A stretch of 41,492 nt of DNA. It comes from Rhizophlyctis rosea (Eukaryota > Chytridiomycota > Chytridiomycetes > Rhizophlyctidales > Rhizophlyctidaceae). This document shows, in pieces, positions 11,254 through 22,475 of this stretch. The position numbers were made by a program, and so were the translations under genes. The stretch is from contig JADGJC010000301.1 of NCBI GenBank assembly GCA_027596075.1, positions 271 through 41,762 on the forward strand, in the 5' to 3' direction. Position 1 is the first letter of the stretch. Each line of letters begins with the position of its first letter. The notes under the pieces are model-generated. The model did not search any database and was not told the DNA's origin. It was given only the letters and a program-made list of their open reading frames with translations.

Positions 11254-11636
11254 GTGGTTGTTGCGTTGGTCTTGAGGGGTCAGAATCTGCTCTGTCCTTC
11301 ACGGGAGCAATTGGGGGCGATGGTTGACGATTCTGATGAGTGATACATGGCATTGAAGATTGACTTCCACTGCCTGGTCCAAATAGAGGGTGGTCTCGTC
11401 CACAACGCATAGATTGTGATAATGTAACAGGAGCAAAGTGGACATATATCTTCTTTGAATTCGGTGACAGTTCCCTGCCTTTTCCAAAACAGGTGCAAAA
11501 GGGGGGAGGTTGGCCGTTGTACTTGAATCAACAAAAGGATGCTTGTGAAAGATGCATTCGAGTAGCTTTTGCCTACGAGTTTTCACTGATTTACATACAA
11601 CACTCCTGTGGAATGCTTCCAATCTGCGCAGCATCA
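11254..11636. other. Intergenic between convergent genes
   Basis: This stretch lies between the protease stop on the plus strand and the stop of the small minus-strand gene at 11637. It should hold both 3' UTRs. No gene, repeat or terminator-like structure was recognised. Confidence 0.6.
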
Positions 11637-12083
11637 TTACCAGTGGTACCAGGGATCCTTCTCAACAACCTCTACAGACACACCACCATTCGCGCTCTGA
11701 TCCTTATAAACAAACTCCAACTCCAACGACCCAACACCCGTCACATCCTCACACCAAACCTTCTCCACCTTCGCTTCCTTGAAACAATACAACCGCCTAT
11801 TATCTAGCGTCTTCCACTTTCCTTCCTCCACTTGCCGCACGCGGATGAGGGGTAAATCTTCTGGCTCCAGCTCACCGCATTGAAGTTGCGTGATGGTAGT
11901 AGTGACTGGAGTGCCGTCTGTGAAGGAGTTTTTGATGGTGGGTTGGGTGTAGTATATGGAGGATGTGGGGAGGTGGATGGCGTTAGCTTCTGCGCGGCGT
12001 CGAGTTTTGCGTTTTGTGGTGCCCCAGGTGTCGTAAAGGCGGGAGGAAGGGACTTTGGGTGGAGTGGATGGGGAGGAGGACAT
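11637..12083 (-). CDS. Small conserved-looking protein with a LDNRRLYCFKEA motif
   Basis: Open frame on the minus strand. The preferred start is the ATG at 12083 (ACA before it, Ser-rich N-terminus), giving 148 residues; an in-frame ATG at 12170 would add 29. The N-terminal half is Ser/Thr/Pro-rich with a basic patch (TTKRKTRRRAEA). The C-terminal half has PLIRVRQVEEGKWKTLDNRR followed by LYCFKEAKVEKVWCEDV, a compact globular pattern. I have seen motifs of the LDNRRLY type in small eukaryotic proteins, but I cannot name the function. A short frame starting at 12333 and ending VCQIC next to a GTATGT donor could be an extra 5' exon. Confidence 0.5.
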   Translation of the reverse strand: MSSSPSTPPKVPSSRLYDTWGTTKRKTRRRAEANAIHLPTSSIYYTQPTIKNSFTDGTPVTTTITQLQCGELEPEDLPLIRVRQVEEGKWKTLDNRRLYCFKEAKVEKVWCEDVTGVGSLELEFVYKDQSANGGVSVEVVEKDPWYHW

Positions 12084-12597
12084 TGTATGAGTGGTGGGTG
12101 GGGTACGATTTCGTTGTCTGAACAAGTTTGGTCGCCAGTCGAGATCTCTTGAAATTAGAGTTGTGAACATGGCTGATCGAGAAAACGCTTCCCGCTAAAG
12201 GGTTTAGCCACACCTGTTCCCATGTAACATACGCACATATCTGACAAACGTAGCTCCACTCAACTTTACCATCGGTGGTTTGTCTGTGAATTCCTGCCAT
12301 CACAAGACTGTGCAGCTCGTGGTATCTGTCCATGGTTTGTCTTTGTCTAGCTGCTAGCTGACGTGAATCATGTACATGTCCTTGCTGTCACTGTCTTGAA
12401 CCTTGTGAGGCAGTCTGGGGTATACATCAAAGTGTCTTTTACGCCACGTTCAAGAAGCTGTGAATGTTTTCAGACTGTACTGATTAAATCATAGCACGAA
12501 CTATGTATTTCTGCTGTTGACACCTAGGCTTGATCAGCAGATACATTTAGCAGACTTTCCACTTCTATACTACATGACAGGCACCCATACAGCACTA
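12084..12597. other. Upstream region of the small minus-strand gene
   Basis: Mostly non-coding as far as can be seen. It includes the alternative N-terminal codons (to 12170) and a possible 5' exon near 12240-12333 mentioned for the neighbouring gene. Nothing else was recognised. Confidence 0.45.
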
Positions 12598-13068
12598 CTA
12601 CATGCGCCCTTCCTGCTCACGCTTCACATCCTCCAACAACTCAATCATCGCCCGCCGGATTTCCTCCTCACCGTCCACAACACGGATCCCACCCGCCTTC
12701 ACCAACTCCTCATAATAAGAGCAAGGCATCTCAATCTGATCCTCATAAGTCGTTATGACCCAACAATCCACCTCTTCCCTCGTCTGACGGATTCCCTTCC
12801 CACGATGAAAGTACGAAGCAACCCACTCGTTGAGATCGTTGGCGAGACGGTGGCGGTGGAAATCTTCTGCGGTGGCGTTGCCGTACATCATCCTGAATTA
12901 GTAAGTTCCGTAGAGGCCAATGTGGTGGTTGTTGGTTGCGGCGTGGAGGAAGCCGTAGTGGATGAATGCGGCGGGGGTGAGGAGGTTGTAGGTGTCGAAT
13001 AGTAGGGCGTGGATGAGGTCTTTCGCGGCTTGGAGGTCGTTGGGGGGCAGGGGTGGAGGGGTGGTCAT
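12598..13068 (-). pseudogene. Small gene interrupted by one in-frame TAA
   Basis: From ATG at 13068 the minus strand is open for 56 codons (PPNDLQAAKDLIHALL, FIHYGFLHAATNNHHIGLYG), then meets TAA at 12900-12898. It continues in the same frame for about 100 more codons (MMYGNATAEDFHRHRLANDL, DCWVITTYEDQIEMPCSYYE, IRRAMIELLEDVKREQEG). Both halves look like soluble helical protein and no intron is needed to keep the frame. The bases around the stop (TTACTAATTCAG) look like a branch site plus acceptor. However, I see no GT donor in the first 56 codons, so splicing out the stop would need an upstream or non-canonical donor. Alternatives are readthrough, a sequencing error or a recent nonsense mutation. 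Function unknown. Confidence 0.45.
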
Positions 13069-15251
13069 TGTGGTGCTAGTTGATTTTTGAGTTGTGTTGG
13101 GGAGGATAATGAGTTAATTTTGGCAGTGGAGTGGTTTAGAAGCAGATATATGGAGTGTGGCAGTTATAACAAGTGGCAAAATCGGCCTTCTCCTATCTGG
13201 TGGTCAATGGGAAAGATTCTTGCTCATGTTTCAGACGGCTGAAATTAGTAACAATACATTGCGGCGCAGAGTGTTTCATATCAGTGGCAATGACATATGA
13301 AGGACTCAATGAATTCACAGGGCATATACTCTTATGCAGAATACAATCATAAACCTCCCACGGGAAGCAGCAAGAGAGAAAACTCCGATTACATCATGAA
13401 TTTTGCCATTGAATGTTTGCAGTTGACTGCGTCTGGCCTTCTTGATTATATGTTTGTACTGTATTGCATCATGACGTTGATATTCTTCAGTCATGCAGAG
13501 ACAGACTTTCATCGTAAATTGGTGACATATCGTTCGAAAAGGTTACATCCGTCAGTTGGGTGTAAATCATTGAACTGCGCAGCTACGTGGCTTGGGGCAT
13601 GATGTAATCGCTGATAAATGGGTAAACGGGTGTGAATGCGGTGGGGCTGGTCATGTTACAGCCGATCATGCCAGGGGGAAGCGGCAGGTCCCCAAACCAA
13701 TGCACTTGGCGGATGCTTCATTTGATCAGTGGATCTGTCTGTGAGCGGCGTTGGAAACGGACCATTCCATTAATCGGTTATATATATGACGATGCGTGAT
13801 CAGTGCTGGTCTTTAGCCTAGAAGGGTCGTCTTGCCTGGAACATTGCAACAGATGTTAGATGCACGTCATCATGCTGAAAGATTTTGATGTGCTATCTCA
13901 ACATCTCCACATAACATGTTGGGTGTGATTTGCTCGAATGCACTTTATATGATGCAATTCGGGGTTTCAAACTAACCTCCCCAGACTCGGTCCATCACGA
14001 ATTGATGGAAAGACGAATAATTGCAAATTCATAGTAGCTGTGTCTCCCAAAGTGGCGAGGAATGTTGGACTAGCCAGCAGGGTACTGGTGTTCTGGGCTG
14101 AGGCCCAGATAACTTTGATGGATCAAGCGATCCTTCAAACCATTTTGACCATTTGGCCAGTCACCCAACTATGAGTATTTGCATGTGATTACTGAGGCTT
14201 GGTATGCATCGAAAATGATGGTGAATGATCAAGGTGTAGAAGTACGCGTTAGAATCGGTGTGCGCCTCTCCTGAGCCACCCACCTCGTCGCGAACCCCAC
14301 CAATGGAAAACATTACCGTACTTCAGGCATGAATGTTTCTTTGATGGAGGGGAAGGGTACCGGAGGGAAATGGGGGGGTCTCAGGCTGATGAGTAGACAC
14401 CCTTGATGCATGCTGCCACTGTGCGGTGCACCAGACCGTGGCACAGCCATGGCATGCCCATGTGTTTCCCGCAGCATGCATGGACTGCATTGCCAATTCA
14501 AGGCTCACTCACTCATCACTCATCTAACAGCAACTGCTGGAGTTAGTCCGGTCCGTGTGGCGGGTGCCAAATACATCTGGGCTGGCCGACAGTGAAAGAA
14601 AACCATTTCGCGCTTCTCCTCTTCTTACCTTCAATTGCCCTTTCCTGCGTGTTTTTACGTTCCCACGCTTCCTTTGGCTTTCCCTTGGAGGGTTTTTGAT
14701 ATCATATATTTCTCTTAAAACTCGCACATACCCCTCTTCTACCCTTCGTCATCCTCAGAGCTCGGGTTCTTTGCCCGGTGTGTGAAAAGCACTGTTGTTT
14801 GGAAAGAGAAACTATTTTGGCTTTGGTGAGTAGCGCTGGTATGGTTATGAATTGAGCGAGTGTAGGAGTATGGAAGGCCGTGCTTGAAGGCGTTTCGCTG
14901 GGGGATATGCATGGGAAGAAAGGAAGTGCAGGCATCATGATTTGTACTGCTGGTGGCAGCAACGTCGCACGCAAACACTTCAGCGACGACTTTATTTAGG
15001 AGAAAGTGGTTTCGGGTACACCCATGTACACATACCTTCCCACACTGACGAAACAAGAGCTAACTTGAGATTCTGATGCAGATATCATAAACAATACTGC
15101 CACGGCTCTTCACTCGCGCGTAACGGTATGGAGCGCTGTTAGCCATCGAAGTGTACGCGGCTGGATGTTGACATATGATACAAATGAAGCAAAGGTTTCA
15201 CTGTGACGGCCGTTCCTTCCGCGAGCGTGGGTCTCTGTCGAACCTTCAAAG
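13069..15251. other. Gene-poor region, then promoter/leader of the RRM gene
   Basis: About 2.2 kb without a convincing coding region. A 101-codon frame at 13297-13602 has no domain or splice context and was not accepted. The part from about 14590 is pyrimidine-rich (CTTCTCCTCTTCTTACC), as fungal promoters often are, and probably belongs to the RRM gene. No tRNA was seen. Confidence 0.5.
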
Positions 15252-15378
15252 GTAAGACCAAGCCGCGATCAGGGTCCCAACTGGCATTGCAGCACCTGAC
15301 TTCAGTCTTGCTTTTTGAAACTCACTGCACCAACTCCCGACGGTGGTTATTTTGCTAAGTTTTCTCTCCTTCCTCCAG
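15252..15378 (+). other. Probable 5' UTR intron of the RRM gene
   Basis: A GTAAGA donor at 15252 and a pyrimidine-rich TCTCTCCTTCCTCCAG acceptor at 15378 enclose 127 bases ending 36 bases before the chosen ATG at 15415. This would also remove upstream in-frame start-like codons. Confidence 0.5.
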
Positions 15379-15414
15379 CTTCACGACACATCTTCCATCG
15401 CTGTCCATTCTTCG

Positions 15415-18400
15415 ATGACCAACCCAGACGGCCTTTTTATCTCGAGTGTTCGACCCATTCCAAAATCCCCGCTCGCACGCTTCTCGTCCGACAGTCCTCG
15501 CCCACCAACCCCAGAACCTCGCGCAAAGTCCGCAACGCCAACGACAGGAGGTCCCCGCGGAGGAACTCATCGATCCTGGGCGAGTGCGGTTGCATCAGGC
15601 TGGGTCACTCCCAAGACTAGCCCCGACAGACCTCCGGATGAGAATGGCCGTACAACTCCAAAAGCGGATGGCGATGATCAGCATACACCACCGAAGCTGA
15701 AGCGTTCGGTTACGATTGGCGCGGAGTCCAGTTCCTACATTCCGAAGACCATCTCGTATACCCAACCGGTCACTGTTCCATTGAGTCCGGCGGAATCCGA
15801 GCCGAGCGCTGTAGCGCATCCGTCACCGAAGGCGCTAGAAGACGATACACATGAAGGAGAAGAAACGTTGGAGGATCGGGAAACAGGTAAGAAGTCAATT
15901 TGTTCTATTTTAGCAAGACAATGGAATTGACAAAATGCACAGCAGAGCCAACTCCGCCAACAACGGAGGAAGACATGACTCTTGGTACGATGCCGACCTA
16001 CACATTCCCAGGCGGCCCGGCGTGCTACCCACAGCATCGTGAAACTCCATCCATCAGCGCTGCTTTGGATGCGCGAGCCATGCATTTGAAGAAGATCTTC
16101 CCTCACAAGGGGTTACCAGCAGCGTGCTTGTTCGTTGCAAGGTATTCCGCCTACCCTTGCCCGCATTCGCTGGATGCTCTATGAACTAACAATTCATGAT
16201 CAGTCTGTCATCCAACCGACCAGATGACTACCTCCATATGGCCGTCACCCGTCATTTTGAGCGGTTTGGCCCTATCATGAATGTCAAGGTCCTCAAGGAT
16301 TGGCTCCAACGACCTTACGCATTCGTTCAATTTGAGGCAAGTCTTCCCGAAGTAATCTATAAGGGCATTCCAGCTAATCTTCATGAACAGGAGATCGAAG
16401 ACGCTCGCCGAGCTTTGATCGAAGCGCACAACACAAGTCTGGACGGTCGCAACATCCGTGTTGAACAAGCACGTGTGAACAGGACATTGTTCATCGCGAA
16501 GTTCAACAAGAGCTTGGCTGAGGGAGTAGACGTGGAAAAAGTGAGTTGTTGAAACATTGAGGGAGAGCTTCATGCGTGGGAATTGATCAATACTTTCCAA
16601 TAGCAATTGAAGGAATTTCTGGAGAAGTTCGGTCCCGTCGAAGATCTTACGGTGTTGCAAAACTACCAAACCGGTCGAAGCAAGGGATGCGGATTCGTCA
16701 AATACTGCTATCGAGAAGATGCCATCCGAGCCTTCTTGGTACGGAAGACCATTGTTTATTTACACTCCTACTACGCACCCACAACTCACTCTGTTTACCT
16801 TTCAGGGAATCCGCGCGAACTACAAATGGGTAGCCGAATGGTACGCAGGATCTGACAAATTGCAGCCTCACATTGAGAATTATCTCCGCCAAAGCGACTC
16901 CTCTGAGCCAGGGGGTGACGCCGTGGACACTGGTCGACATGATCACATGTATTATCCATTACCACCATTCACCTTTCCCCTTCCCCCTCCCCCTCCCCTT
17001 CACCTACATGTGCGCCCATTCCCAACTCGCCATCGACGTTCAAAATCTTTGCCGATTCGCTCAACTGGATCGCACGCACATGCAACTTCGACACTTCAAC
17101 GTACGAACTTTCCTTCATTCACGTCCTATCAATCTCAACCTCCTGTGAACACCTCTTCCGCCATCGTTCCATTTGTTCCCGGATCCGAACTCGACAGGGC
17201 GGCGAATCTGGATCGGGGCAACGTGGAAGTCGACCGACAGTCCATCTTTGTTGGTCAGCTGAATCAACTTCAGTGCACGCAGCAGAATGTGCAAGAGCGC
17301 TTTGAGCAGTACGGTCCCATTGATACATTGCAGTTCATCAACAAGGCTGGTATGTGTCAGTCGTGATTGACGAGCGATTGCACTGCTTGTTGGACTGAAT
17401 CTCAATCCGCGTTTAGGTTCAAGACCTGCCTTCGCATTCATCAAATATGCGACTGAAGACGGTGCTCGGAGAGCTGTCGAAAATGAGGTTTGTTCTTTTT
17501 CCATCTGGAACATTACACTGCTACTGTTGACTGATAATTTACTTATTTTAGAACGGGCGGACATGGTTTGACCGTCAGATTCGCGTCCAATTTCGCGAGA
17601 CAGGAGAATTCCGCTTGCAGCGCCCGCCGTTGCAATTCGATCCCAATCCCAATCCCATGGTTGGGTACACGCATCATGGAGGTCCCTTCAGCGTGGGGAA
17701 TGGGAGTCTGATGCCAATCCTCCGAGGAGGCATGGTCGGTGACAACAGTATGCCGAGTGGGCAAAGGGCGATGCGACCACTGCTGGTAAGTGACCCCAAG
17801 CTTGCCAATCAACCTAAACGAGTAAGTAGCGATTTCTCATGCAATTTGCATAGACACTGCCCGAATCGTATCAGATCACGAACCCAGAGCCGGGTAAGCT
17901 ATTTATCAAGGCCAACACCCTAAACCAGGCCTACCCTTGTCTCCCCTATCTACGTTACAAGCACCATTCTCGGCGCCGTTTTCCTTATCCGTCCTTCTAT
18001 CCCCCAGCATCCCCATCCCTGTCAGAAGCGTCTGCAACAATTATGCCCGCAAACCCCATGGTGCAGTACTCTCCGAACGGAATGTACGCGGCTGCTCCGC
18101 ATCAATACGGCGTGGGCACGTCCGGGCTCTCAGCGCCAACCGGTAGTCCTCCCCGTCCCATTTACCAACAAGCCGGCGGGATGGTTGGACAAGAATACTT
18201 CCCCGCAGCAGGCGCAGCTCCACCAGTCCGCATGGTCATGCGCGGTCCACACCACCCACCCGAGCAAGTCGGTCTCGGCATGCCCATGCCAGGCCCCAGC
18301 TACGCACCAAACGGCCTCTACATGGGTCCTCACTACGCCGCAGCAATGGCCCAACAACAGATGGCCATGGCACCACCGACGCCGTACACAAGCGGCGTCC

Positions 18401-19002
18401 GACCCGTCGTCAACCACGGTCTCTGGACGCCCGGCACAGCAGGCAAGAATGGCGGTGGCGGCAGCAGCATGGGCTACGGCCGAACCAACAGCGTCTCCAG
18501 CATGAGTCCTCGAAGCAGCGGATACGCCCAACAAGTCCCGCACGCCGGTATCCCTCCAAGCTCGCCCACAGCGTCCATTACCAGTCAAGGTCACCCCCCT
18601 TCGCACGGCGGAGGTATGCCCTACCCAACCCCGATGCCACTCCCAAGCCCTCTCCTCCAACAGCCGTACCAACCCACTGTTCTCCACCACGCGTGGCGCC
18701 CTATGGCTCCGCCTCCGCAGCAGATGATGCCGGCGTATGGGGGGATGCATTACACGATTCCGCATGGAGCGTTTGTGCCGCCTCCGGCGGAGGGGTATGT
18801 TGTTGGGGAGTATGATGAGGAGCGGGAGGGGGAATATGTTGAGGCTGAGGAGGGGTATTATGGCGAAGGGGAGTATCAGGGTGAGGCTGAGGAGGGGTAT
18901 TATGGCGAAGGGGAGTATCAGGGTGAGGGTGTTGAGGGAAATGGTGGGGAGTATCAGGACGGGGGCGGGGAGGGTGTGGGGGAGTATGTGCAGCAGGGGT
19001 AG
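15415..19002 (+). CDS. Three-RRM RNA-binding protein
   Basis: Ten exons (15415-15886, 15943-16141, 16204-16336, 16391-16540, 16604-16738, 16806-17349, 17417-17487, 17552-17785, 17854-17893, 18008-19002) join in phase to 990 residues. Residues 1-~200 are Ser/Pro-rich and disordered. RRM1 is ~218-306 (RNP2 LFVASL, RNP1 RPYAFVQF). RRM2 is ~299-372 (RNP2 LFIAKF, RNP1 KGCGFVKY). RRM3 is ~507-590 (RNP2 IFVGQL, RNP1 PAFAFIKY, then ENGRTWFDRQIRVQFRE). The ~400-residue tail is rich in Pro, Gly, Met and Tyr and ends in acidic repeats. The layout suggests a cytoplasmic mRNA regulator; the direct orthologue is not identified. The intron after RRM1 RNP1 uses a GC donor. Confidence 0.9.
16337..16390 (+). 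other. GC-AG intron, 54 bases, frame-preserving
   Basis: The donor is GCAAGT after TTTGAG and the acceptor is ATGAACAG. Removal joins YAFVQFE directly to EIEDARRALIEAHNT, the normal RRM spacing. The intron is exactly 18 codons without a stop, so retention would insert 18 residues (starting ASLPEV) between strand 3 and helix 2 of RRM1. Confidence 0.75.
18841..18924 (+). repeat. Perfect 42-base tandem duplication in the RRM gene tail
   Basis: Two identical 42-base units, 18841-18882 and 18883-18924, encode 14 residues each (EAEEGYYGEGEYQG). Shorter related units lie on both sides, making an acidic, Gly/Tyr-rich C-terminus. Confidence 0.95.
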
Positions 19003-19391
19003 TTTGGTGTGGTGCCAGTGGTGGTGGGGGGAGATGCGCTGTTTCAGCTTTGTGCTGTTTGTGCTTTTGTGCTTTTCTGCGTTTTGTTTTTCTTTTTACT
19101 TTGGCGGGTTTACGGGTTTTCCTGTTGCTGCGAGGGAGGAGAGAGTCGTGGGTGCTTTTTTCCTTTTGTATACTTTGATTGGTTTCTCGGCAAGGAGGCC
19201 AGGCGGTTTAGCGATGTTTTTGTGTTTGAGATAGTTAGGTTGGAGGCGTTTGTACGATGCCTTGCGGAGCTCCGCGTACACATCTTTTTCTGTGTGCCAC
19301 TTGTATATTGATTTGTATAATTGAGGGGGGTTGCATTTTGCTTTTCCTGTTTATTTTCTATGATTTGATTTCGCTGTGGTGCGCACGGGTA
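19003..19391. other. Intergenic between convergent genes
   Basis: T-rich 3' flank of the RRM gene followed by the 3' flank of the minus-strand tail-anchor gene. AT-rich stretches near 19308-19370 could carry polyadenylation signals. No gene was seen. Confidence 0.6.
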
Positions 19392-21141
19392 TCATTGATC
19401 TAAACCGGAACTGACCAAGGCGATGAGACCCATCATGGTCAACATTGCGCCTCCGCTTGTCAGCCAGGTCTTCATGCTTGATATTGTTGACCGCATTTGC
19501 TGGATGTCGGATTGGTACTGGGTTAGTAAGTTGAGGAGTTGGGTAAGTTCTTCGGCGGTTATGTGTGTCGGTAATTCTGGCGAGTATGGAGGAGGATTTA
19601 TTTTGGAGGTCGGGGAGGATGGGCCGGGGATGGAGTATGCGTTGAGTGGAGGGACAACGGACTGAAGAGTGGTGGCGTCGGAGTTAGTGGTGGTGGAATG
19701 TTTTGAAGCTGGTGCGTGTTTGACGGCTGTGTTGTTTGTTGAAGGTGGTGGGGAAGTATTGCGGAGGGGTTCCTTGCCTTCGTCTCTGCGTGGTGGTGGA
19801 GGACTTGAAGGCACCGCAGTTGATGGGGCTGAGGGTGCAAGTAAAGCTGGGACATTGTCGAGCCCTTCATTTTCAGGTTGTCCATGCTCGGAGTTGCTGA
19901 GCTCGTTCCGCTCCGGGGTGTGTGCATCGTCGTGCAGCATCGTCATTTCTGCCTCAAGCCCTGGAAAATGATTTGGGATTTGATTTATCGAATATTTGAC
20001 TCAGGAAGGAGGGTGACCAACTCACCGGCAAAAATCTCGCTGTCCGTTGGTGAGAGCGTATCCGTGCCGGTTACATCGGCGTCGCTTTGACCTGCAGACG
20101 ATTTTGCGTTTGAGTTAGTGGGGCCACCTCCGCCAGCATGGTGTTGTTGTGTGTTGTTGAATGTAGCAGATGTTGAACTTGATGACCCATTTATGGGTCC
20201 AGTGCCGGCCCCATGTGGACATTCTGCTATCCAAGGCATTATCTGTGATGACTGAGATGTCAATATTGTTCCCGTAGACGGAAAATATTCAGCTCATGAC
20301 CACTTCTGTATTGCCACAATGCGGGCAGCTATGTTGAGCTCTGATGAGGTGAGTGCGGAAATCCTTCTTGTTGATGCACTGACAATGAAATGAGTAACGC
20401 GATGAAATCGGAGGGATACCAGAAGGATGATCAGACTGTTTACCGCTTCATGATCGCCCTTGCCACACCAAAAATGTTGGCATCGCCGCACGTGCACATT
20501 CAAAAGGTGTACTTTCATGTCGGACCAATTATCAGTCGGCTGTTTTTTACACCCTAGACCTGGACAACTGTATTTCTTTGCCTTTCCCGTCTCGTCTGCA
20601 ACGGCCTCCATTGTATTTTTAGTGCCTACTGTATTGAGCTGTTCCTCACGGACAACTTTGACGCACACCATGACATCACTCACCGTTTGAGGATTCATGT
20701 CCAAAACTTCCTTATGTTTGTCTAGATGATTTCCAAAGCGGCAGTCTTTTGGAACTTGAAAATCGTCATCTTTTTTCGATGGCTTCAATGTCCGATCGTT
20801 GAAGGTAGAAATTGTTGATAAGTCGATCGTCTGAGTGTGATAACCGCACTCGGACGGCCATGCATGTTCGCCCGCCAATCCACATAAACCCAAAACGGAG
20901 CTGTAAGGACAGCTGGCCATGTGCTGGAACACCTTCAGTTAGAGTTACACATCAACGCATTCAATGTCGGCGTACTAACGAACTTGTTTGACAAGAGATT
21001 GGGCGCAAATCGGGTATACTTGACGTGTCCAGGCTGCATCCGACGGACCAAGTGTACTTTTGTGGTCTGAGTGTATGGATTAGCCTCCTTAGGGCGTGCC
21101 ACCATCCCAATTGCCAATCGATGTGCAATGCTATTCATCAT
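19392..21141 (-). CDS. C2H2-like zinc-finger protein with C-terminal coiled coil and membrane anchor (one gene or two adjacent genes)
   Basis: Model exons 21141-20980, 20923-20444, 20378-20304, 20251-20026 and 19960-19392 join in phase to 503 residues. Zinc-ligand pairs lie at 174-235: C174/C179 with H193/H198, then C202/C207, C215 and H224/H230, then CPHC at 232-235. The middle is disordered (Ser/Thr/Gly/Pro). The end has a heptad-like helix (AEELTQLLNLLTQYQSDIQQ) and a hydrophobic segment (GGAMLTMMGLIALVSSGL), as in tail-anchored proteins. The third intron (20303-20252, 52 bases) is the weak point. If it is not spliced, the zinc-finger protein stops at 20289 and a second gene starts near 20239. 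The tail half resembles the next upstream gene. Function unknown. Confidence 0.5.
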
Positions 21142-21425
21142 CCCCGATCACCATTCATGGAACAAACGGAGGTGATCGTCATTCCCCATCTGTACTTCTC
21201 AAACTCTTTCCAAGCGGATTCCGAGGTTCCCAAAAGTGATAACTACAGCTTTTAACACGTTACACCAATCAGCAGCGATTTGCATGTGTAACATAACGCA
21301 TAAAAGAACCCTGCGGCAGAGACTTTGAACCCTTTCTGTTCAGAGTCGTTCAAAAGTGTTATCAGCATGAATTGACAATGATCGACCAAATTTTACTTTA
21401 TGAAGATTTTATTGAATCATTGAAT

Positions 21426-22085
21426 TTATTGACCGCTTCCAAAAAAGTTACTCCCAATGTAGCTCAAAAGAGTTTCCATCAACTGTTGTGTACAGAGTTT
21501 GAAAAAGCATTGCCAGCTCACGACTCCCAACAACGCCAGGCCCCCAGCTCCTGCATATGTTCCCATCTGTATGTGCTTCAAATCTCCCCTCAGCTCATCA
21601 AGATCCGTTTGAAGAGCTCGAATGCGATCAGTAAGAGCCGAGAATTGGGTTTGTGCTGGTTGTTCAGATTGCTGTTCCTCGTTCCGATTGCGTGAAGGAG
21701 GCCTGGGCGAGCCAAACATGTGAGTGAGCATACTTGGGGGGTTTCTTCGCTTCATAAGTACCTGACTTCCGTCGTGTTGTCTTGCTCTAGGTTGTCCATT
21801 CGGAGCGCTGAGCAGTTCATCTGATGCTTTGGTTATGGCTTGCTGCTCAATAGTTCCACGAGCAATTGCTGCAGTAGACGTCGGACGTCGGTCATCGGCG
21901 TGTTCATGCCCAGGAACGGCATTTGCAGTTTCCGAATGTGTGGCAAGGGGCTCTGGACTCTCTCCTTGCTCAATAGTCTTTTGTGAACAACTTTATACTT
22001 TCAGTTTGTGTGAAGCACTATGAGGAATACAGAGTCTGAATGGTGTATTTATATACTCACTTGATGCCTCCTATGCCTGAGCATT
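21426..22085 (-). CDS. Small disordered protein with coiled coil and C-terminal membrane segment, related to the neighbouring gene
   Basis: A short first exon from ATG 22085 (MLRHRRHQ, donor GTGAGT) probably joins a long second exon ending at 21426. The intron acceptor is uncertain; one in-phase choice ends ACAAAAG. The body is disordered (EQGESPEPLATHSETANAVP), followed by a helix (FSALTDRIRALQTDLDELRG) and a hydrophobic segment (YAGAGGLALLGVVSW), then a 25-30 residue tail. The stretch SDELLSAPNGQPRAR and its DNA match the corresponding part of the 19392-21141 gene, so the two look like paralogues. This copy has no zinc fingers. Function unknown. Confidence 0.55.
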
Positions 22086-22475
22086 AAGGGCGATGTTTAG
22101 AGTAAGGTTGGGAAACTGGATGAGAGATACACTGTAAGTTACAGGAATAACAAGTGCTGCAACCGTGGGTTTGCCAAATGCCTCCACGAAATCCTGAGAT
22201 CATTTGCAGGGAAGTGCATCTGTCACATGTTTCTAAGGGTCATTTCAATCTTGGTATAGTTTATCGATCACAACTCTTTGCTTCATTAAGCTGTGGATAG
22301 TATTGAGAACTGCGCCACGGGTCTTGGCTACGTAATACCGCATTGTTCCCAGTCATTTTTCCCACAAAACAATTGAAAACACCCCGGCGAGCATATAAAT
22401 TAGTGAAACGTACAAGGATCTATTTCAAACACAATAATAAAAGTATAGTACACAATGCTGCTTTGCTTCCAGCCA
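22086..22475. other. Intergenic
   Basis: Short AT-rich spacer between two minus-strand genes, presumably the promoter of the 22085 gene. No further structure was recognised. Confidence 0.55.

Noticed and set aside
13297..13602. 101-codon plus-strand frame
   Set aside because: No domain, no splice context, mixed composition and no promoter cue; length is within what chance gives in a 2 kb gap.
14400..14490. Short palindromic GCATGC/CCATGG-rich stretch
   Set aside because: Arms are short and imperfect; no phase, repeat family or attachment-site logic supports a function.
18130..18765. 211-codon minus-strand frame
   Set aside because: Antisense of the Pro/Gly/Met-rich last exon of the RRM gene.
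18737..19234. Arg/Met-rich plus-strand frame overlapping the RRM gene end
   Set aside because: Out-of-frame shadow of the acidic repeat tail, which is in phase with the RRMs.
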